DNA of 8,566 nt from CAIOJG01 sp964477455 (GTDB lineage: Bacteria; Patescibacteriota; Patescibacteriia; Magasanikbacterales; GWA2-37-8): NCBI GenBank assembly GCA_964477455.1, contig CAYZHG010000058.1, positions 1-8,566 on the forward strand. The letters run 5' to 3'. The notes beneath the pieces are model-generated. The model was given only the letters and a program-made list of their open reading frames with translations. It had not been told where the DNA came from and did no database searches. Within the stretch, counting starts at the first letter, position 1. Every line of letters starts with the position of its first letter. Made by a program: the position numbers and the translations under genes. Of the stretch, positions 5,705 through 8,566 are shown one piece after another.

Positions 5705-6376
5705 ATGAAAAAAATATTATCCAGTTTATTCGTCATGGGGTTAATTTTAACCGCTATGCCAGTTTCCGCTCAAGAGGGAAATAGCAATTCAAATAGTAGT
5801 GTAGAGGTGAAAAAAAATGAGACAAAAAAAGGAGAAATTAAAAATATTTTGAAGGAAAATAAAGAAGAAAAAAAGGAAATTACCAAGAAAGCAGTTGAAG
5901 CTAAAAAAGAGATAACTAAAAAAGCAATCGAAGATCGAAAAACAATCAACGAAAAATCTAAAGAAATGGTCAAAAAATTACAAGAAGAGATAAAAGAAAA
6001 ACAAAAAGTTAAAAAAGCTCAAGTGGCCGCAATCAAAGCATTAGAAAAAACTAGATTTGATGCCAAGAAACTTGCTCTAAAAGATTATAATACCGCTCTA
6101 AAACTTGCCAATGTTACTTATCGTGGTGCAATTGCATCTAGTACCGATAAAGTCGCTAGAAAATCTGCTCAAGATATTTTTAAATCAACAAAAAAAGTAG
6201 CCTTGCAAAAATTTTTAGCCGCTAAGAAAGCCGCTGATGTCGCCTTTAAAGCGGGTAAAGACGCCTTAAAGACAACTACTCCAGTGGTGGTTGTTCCACC
6301 GGTTGCTACTACAACAACACCTACACCAGCGGTTACATCCACAGTTTCAACAACTGGCACAAGTACAGCTCAATAA
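5705..6376 (+). CDS. Secreted Lys/Ala-rich coiled-coil protein with hendecad repeats
   Basis: A 223-residue exported protein of unknown function. The signal peptide MKKILSSLFVMGLILTAMPV ends in a likely signal peptidase I site after VSA (20-22). No lipobox, LPXTG or C-terminal TM segment is present. A short Asn/Ser linker (26-32) is followed by a long Lys/Glu/Ala helix (about 33-187). Residues 45-88 form four 11-residue units with Ile or another large hydrophobic at position 4; the best are KKEITKKAVEA (56-66) and KKEITKKAIED (67-77). The tail (189-223) is a Thr/Pro/Val-rich, unstructured linker. ATG 5705 is preferred over the in-frame ATG 5684, because 5705 gives a textbook signal peptide while 5684 lies inside a hairpin. 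No Shine-Dalgarno sequence. The strong positive charge suggests contact with an anionic partner such as cell wall, membrane or nucleic acid; this is inference. It follows the sigma unit and could be one of its targets. Confidence 0.82.
   Translation: MKKILSSLFVMGLILTAMPVSAQEGNSNSNSSVEVKKNETKKGEIKNILKENKEEKKEITKKAVEAKKEITKKAIEDRKTINEKSKEMVKKLQEEIKEKQKVKKAQVAAIKALEKTRFDAKKLALKDYNTALKLANVTYRGAIASSTDKVARKSAQDIFKSTKKVALQKFLAAKKAADVAFKAGKDALKTTTPVVVVPPVATTTTPTPAVTSTVSTTGTSTAQ
5870..5968 (+). repeat. Three clear tandem 33-bp units coding for hendecad repeats
   Basis: Units at 5870-5902, 5903-5935 and 5936-5968 encode KKEITKKAVEA, KKEITKKAIED and RKTINEKSKEM. The first two are nearly identical as protein but differ at several synonymous bases, so the repeat is kept at protein level rather than being a recent DNA duplication. 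A weaker fourth unit (residues 45-55) precedes them. Confidence 0.65.
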
Positions 6377-6385
6377 TAATTTAAT

Positions 6386-6419
6386 AAAAAATCTTCCTTT
6401 AGTTAGGAAGATTTTTTTT
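6386..6419. terminator. Strong bidirectional terminator between convergent genes
   Basis: AAAAAATCTTCCT (6386-6398) pairs perfectly with AGGAAGATTTTTT (6405-6417) around the loop ttagtt, and the T-run extends to 6419. Both strands end in a U-tract, so it can serve the coiled-coil gene (ends 6376, + strand) and rnhA (- strand). The rnhA stop codon (6399-6401) lies in the loop, and its last six sense codons (KKNLPN) are encoded by the stem and the adjoining T-run. Confidence 0.9.
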
Positions 6420-6809
6420 ATCCAAAATTTTGTTTACTTCCGCGTCGGCTTCTTTGTTGTTTTCTCTTAATGTATGTCGGTATTTAACTTTTTTAAATTG
6501 AACGGCGGCATTGTACGCTTGAATAAATAATTTTTGTAAACTTGGTTCGCGTACTTTATAGAAACCCTGCATCTGTTTTGTGACTAGTTCACTGTCGAGT
6601 ACGCATTCTACTTCAGTAGCTCCCAATTCTTTGGCGCGTTTTAATGCGGATATTAAGGCAGAATACTCGGCAAAATTATTTGTTTGTTCTCCAAGGTATT
6701 CACCATATGAATCGATAGTATTGTTGGCGTCATCTTTTATTACGACACCAGTGGCGGCTGGTCCGGGATTGCCACGTGCACCACCATCTGTAAAGGTTGT
6801 AACTTTCAT
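6399..6809 (-). CDS. rnhA: Ribonuclease HI family protein
   Basis: A 136-residue endonuclease that cuts the RNA strand of RNA/DNA hybrids in a metal-dependent reaction (primer and R-loop removal). The four acidic metal ligands are visible: D8 in TDGGARGNPGPAATG, E48 in NNFAEYSAL, D72 in VLDSEL, and D122 in NKEADAEVN. H112 (YRHTLREN) sits where family members have the catalytic-loop His. The compact length and the GARGNPGP motif match the short RNase HI type found in many bacteria and archaea, without the E. coli basic protrusion. No N-terminal hybrid-binding domain. It lies 20 nt downstream of the PEGA gene on the same strand with no terminator between, so the two are probably co-transcribed. 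No Shine-Dalgarno sequence precedes the ATG; the upstream is A/T only. Its 3' end is merged with the shared terminator. Confidence 0.95.
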   Translation of the reverse strand: MKVTTFTDGGARGNPGPAATGVVIKDDANNTIDSYGEYLGEQTNNFAEYSALISALKRAKELGATEVECVLDSELVTKQMQGFYKVREPSLQKLFIQAYNAAVQFKKVKYRHTLRENNKEADAEVNKILDKKNLPN

Positions 6810-6829
6810 AAGTAAAAATTTATTTTATT

Positions 6830-8182
6830 TTAATATTGAATTTTCCACAATCCATTTTGATTATTTAAATTTGCACCAAAATACAACTCTCTTTTTGAGG
6901 TATTTGCGACTGCATCATTAATTTTAAAATTAAGTAAATTGTGGCTTACAAAATAATATGGGAATAAAGCTGTCATTTTGTCGGCCCAAATTAAGCCTAA
7001 AGTATTGAATTCATCCAGCACTAATACCTTTTTTAATTGCTCGCCCGATCGGTTTAAAAGGAATGGTTCTTCGCCTTGACTGTAAGTGGTAATTTCCCAC
7101 GGTGTCCACATAATCCACCAGTTATTAAAATTTGAAGACAACATCTCGTCTCCAAAAAAAGTAAAATGTTTTTCTTGATCAACTAAGGTCATTTCAGAAA
7201 TTTCTGATTTTTTTAATAACACTTGGTTATCCAATGTTTTGACAATTTGCCAATTTAAATATTTATTATCAACGTTAGGCAACTTGTTTACTTGATTTAT
7301 TATTTTTGAAAAACCAAAAGTATCTTTTACAATGTTAATTTGATCGGTAGAAGTATTGTTTTGCAAAGTCCAAATCTGTCCACCATCAACAAACCAATCA
7401 AAAAAGATATTTTTTCCAATCAATGATTTTTGTTTTGTTGCTGGATTAATAACCATTAATTGGTTTTTTGTCGAATAAAATAGCTCTGGTTGGGTAGTAT
7501 TATTCCATTGAACTTTAGTAATAACATTTTTTTCCAATTTTGAAAGATTCCAGTGTTTGGTTGGATCGCTAGCATTAATAACATAAATTTCTCCTAAATC
7601 ATCAGAAACTATGGTGGCGTAATTGTTGTTTTTATTAGACCAATTTATTTGATAACTTTTATTTAGTGTACCGGTGACGAACTGCATTTCAGTGTCCGAA
7701 TTGATATTTCTTAACCAAAATAATGATGGATTATCGTGCGTTTGATAAATCAGGTATTCGTCATTTTTAGATAATGAAATAATTTTAACATTGTTATCAG
7801 AAATTTTTTGCGCTTCTGATTTTTTAATTAACTTTATTTCTTTTATATAAACCGTTTGTTTGTTTTCCACAACTACTTCCTTTTCCCAATCATAATAACC
7901 ATCAGCGGTGAGTTTGATTTTGTATTTGCCACGCGCTAAATTTTTTAACCGAATTGGCACCTTAGATTTTAATTTCGCATCATTTAAATAAGCAGAAGCA
8001 TTTTTGGGCATGATATCGATGCTGATAGCACCAGTTTCTTGAATGATTCCATTTTTAAAATCATAGCGATAGCCAGATGAATATAAAACTAAAGCCGGAG
8101 AAATTATAAGAAAGGCAATGATAAATAGTGATAAAAATGCCAATCTCCACGGACGTGTAAATCGAGTGCCAGGATATTCCAT
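6830..8182 (-). CDS. PEGA-domain membrane-anchored protein with a beta-rich C-terminal region
   Basis: A 450-residue membrane-anchored protein. A basic N-terminus (TRFTRPWR, 6-13) is followed by one TM segment (about 14-34), so the bulk is outside. After the linker SSGYRYDF comes a PEGA domain (about 51-118): GAISIDIMPKNASAYLND carries the name-giving turn as PKNA (59-62), then the usual RLKNLARGKYKIKLTADGYY strand-turn-strand. Residues about 125-450 are rich in beta strands with recurring aromatic and hydrophobic blocks (for example DEYLIYQT, SLFWLRNI, GLWKIQY), compatible with a WD40-like propeller; the blade count cannot be set by eye. This architecture (TM, PEGA, propeller-like) is common in Patescibacteria genomes and is thought to sit at the cell surface, exact role unknown. 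It is divergent from murA and probably the first gene of a unit with rnhA. No Shine-Dalgarno sequence. Confidence 0.9.
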   Translation of the reverse strand: MEYPGTRFTRPWRLAFLSLFIIAFLIISPALVLYSSGYRYDFKNGIIQETGAISIDIMPKNASAYLNDAKLKSKVPIRLKNLARGKYKIKLTADGYYDWEKEVVVENKQTVYIKEIKLIKKSEAQKISDNNVKIISLSKNDEYLIYQTHDNPSLFWLRNINSDTEMQFVTGTLNKSYQINWSNKNNNYATIVSDDLGEIYVINASDPTKHWNLSKLEKNVITKVQWNNTTQPELFYSTKNQLMVINPATKQKSLIGKNIFFDWFVDGGQIWTLQNNTSTDQINIVKDTFGFSKIINQVNKLPNVDNKYLNWQIVKTLDNQVLLKKSEISEMTLVDQEKHFTFFGDEMLSSNFNNWWIMWTPWEITTYSQGEEPFLLNRSGEQLKKVLVLDEFNTLGLIWADKMTALFPYYFVSHNLLNFKINDAVANTSKRELYFGANLNNQNGLWKIQY

Positions 8183-8222
8183 ATTAGTCGTTATTTAAGC
8201 CAGATTAAAGGATAATTTTGGT

Positions 8223-8251
8223 TTGCAAGATTTGATAAATTGTAGTATAGT
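8223..8251 (+). promoter_or_regulatory. Likely promoter of the murA-like gene in the divergent gap
   Basis: TTGCAA (8223-8228, four of six matches to TTGACA), a 17-nt spacer, then TATAGT (8246-8251, five of six matches). The expected start near 8258 gives a leader of about 25 nt, enough for the Shine-Dalgarno-like AAAGG at 8270. An alternative is TTGATA (8232-8237) with TAGAAT (8253-8258), but its spacer is only 15 nt. Short TATAG repeats fill 8246-8255. The 100-bp gap 8183-8282 must also hold the promoter for the PEGA gene, which I could not place. Confidence 0.5.
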
Positions 8252-8269
8252 ATAGAATAGATAAAAAAT

Positions 8270-8274
8270 AAAGG
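8270..8274 (+). promoter_or_regulatory. Shine-Dalgarno-like AAAGG before the murA-like gene
   Basis: AAAGG ends 8 nt before the ATG at 8283, a normal ribosome-binding spacing. It is the only start in the window with a plausible Shine-Dalgarno sequence, and it belongs to the only gene whose predicted mRNA has room for a leader. Confidence 0.5.
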
Positions 8275-8282
8275 TACTATCT

Positions 8283-8566
8283 ATGTCTTATATTGTAATA
8301 AATGGCGGTAAAAAGTTAAACGGGTCAATCGAAAATCAATCGGCTAAAAATTCGGCTGTAGCTATTTTGTGTGCCTGTGCGGCTATCAAAGGTATTACTA
8401 CCTTGGTGGATATGCCTGAGATTGAAGAAGTCAAGCGCATTATAGAATTGTTACAAAGTATCGGTATAAAAATTAAATGGTTGGGTAAGGGCAAATTGCA
8501 GGTAGATGCATCTGGAAACATAAACATGGATAAGATTGACCCGATAGCATCAGAAAAAACTCGTGC
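8283..8566 (+). CDS. murA: UDP-N-acetylglucosamine 1-carboxyvinyltransferase (MurA family), 3' end outside the window
   Basis: The first committed step of peptidoglycan synthesis: MurA transfers enolpyruvate from PEP to UDP-GlcNAc in the cytosol. Ninety-four codons are visible. The N-terminal ING-GKKLNGSI strand is followed by QSAKNSAVAIL, placing K22 and N23 at the same numbers as the substrate-binding Lys-Asn pair of E. coli MurA. VDMPEIEEVKRIIELLQSIG (42-61) corresponds to the family's P-x-x-x-DV-x-x-x-x-x-LL-x-x-LG segment. The last visible residues EKTR match the conserved R-A-S turn. Differences from typical MurA are EE for the usual DV region and K-T in place of K-M before the Arg, so a MurA paralogue or other EPSP-synthase-fold transferase cannot be excluded. 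The catalytic Cys loop (about residue 115) is beyond the window. Divergent from the PEGA gene, with its own promoter and a Shine-Dalgarno-like site. Confidence 0.88.
   Translation, partial: MSYIVINGGKKLNGSIENQSAKNSAVAILCACAAIKGITTLVDMPEIEEVKRIIELLQSIGIKIKWLGKGKLQVDASGNINMDKIDPIASEKTR

Noticed and set aside
6169..6360. - strand frame rich in Val/Thr/Gly opposite the coiled-coil gene tail
   Set aside because: It is the complement of simple Thr/Pro/Val codons and is low complexity without a start signal.
6580..6921. + strand frame of 113 codons opposite rnhA
   Set aside because: It is antisense to all four rnhA catalytic motifs, shows no recognisable domain, and runs into the PEGA gene.
8183..8282. 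Riboswitch or small RNA in the divergent gap
   Set aside because: The gap is only 100 bp, the predicted murA leader is about 25 nt, and no stable structure or known RNA motif is visible.

Overview
The window is A+T-rich, gene-dense bacterial DNA with short gaps, no tRNA, rRNA, CRISPR array or insertion sequence. The gene set suggests a Patescibacteria/CPR (Parcubacteria-like) genome. The main reasons are a one-TM PEGA-domain protein with a long beta-rich C-terminal part of the kind common in those genomes, a MurA-family enzyme with a divergent sequence, small secreted proteins without relatives I can name, and almost no Shine-Dalgarno sequences. This placement is an inference; there is no marker gene such as 16S rRNA in the window. 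All ten visible stop codons are TAA and no reading frame needs TGA as an amino acid, so the standard code fits.

Layout. 1-3034 is a heat-shock chaperone block on the + strand: dnaK (5' end cut by the window), a 120-residue zinc-ribbon protein, and dnaJ. A 12-bp hairpin separates dnaK from the zinc-ribbon gene, which lies only 3 nt upstream of dnaJ. 3043-4641 holds two genes of unknown function, a secreted protein directly behind dnaJ and a cytosolic protein with weak kinase-fold hints. 4642-5685 is an ECF sigma factor plus a two-TM protein 1 nt downstream, bracketed on both sides by pairs of inverted repeats. 5705-6376 encodes a secreted Lys/Ala-rich coiled-coil protein with 11-residue repeats. 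It converges on rnhA (6399-6809, - strand) at a shared bidirectional terminator that includes the last codons of rnhA. rnhA follows a PEGA-domain membrane protein (6830-8182, - strand). A 100-bp divergent region separates that gene from the first 94 codons of a murA-like gene (8283 to the window end).

How they may work together. DnaK and DnaJ form the Hsp70 cycle. The zinc-ribbon protein between them is a candidate accessory factor. The sigma factor and its membrane neighbour look like a signal-responsive pair, although the neighbour has no recognisable zinc anti-sigma domain. The most interesting regulatory detail is just before the sigma gene: a terminator hairpin overlaps a good sigma-70-type promoter whose predicted transcription start falls on the ATG, so the sigma mRNA would be leaderless. 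No complete new defence or metabolic system is evident. The most promising undescribed items are the sigma/2-TM module with its flanking repeats and the zinc-ribbon protein in the chaperone cluster.
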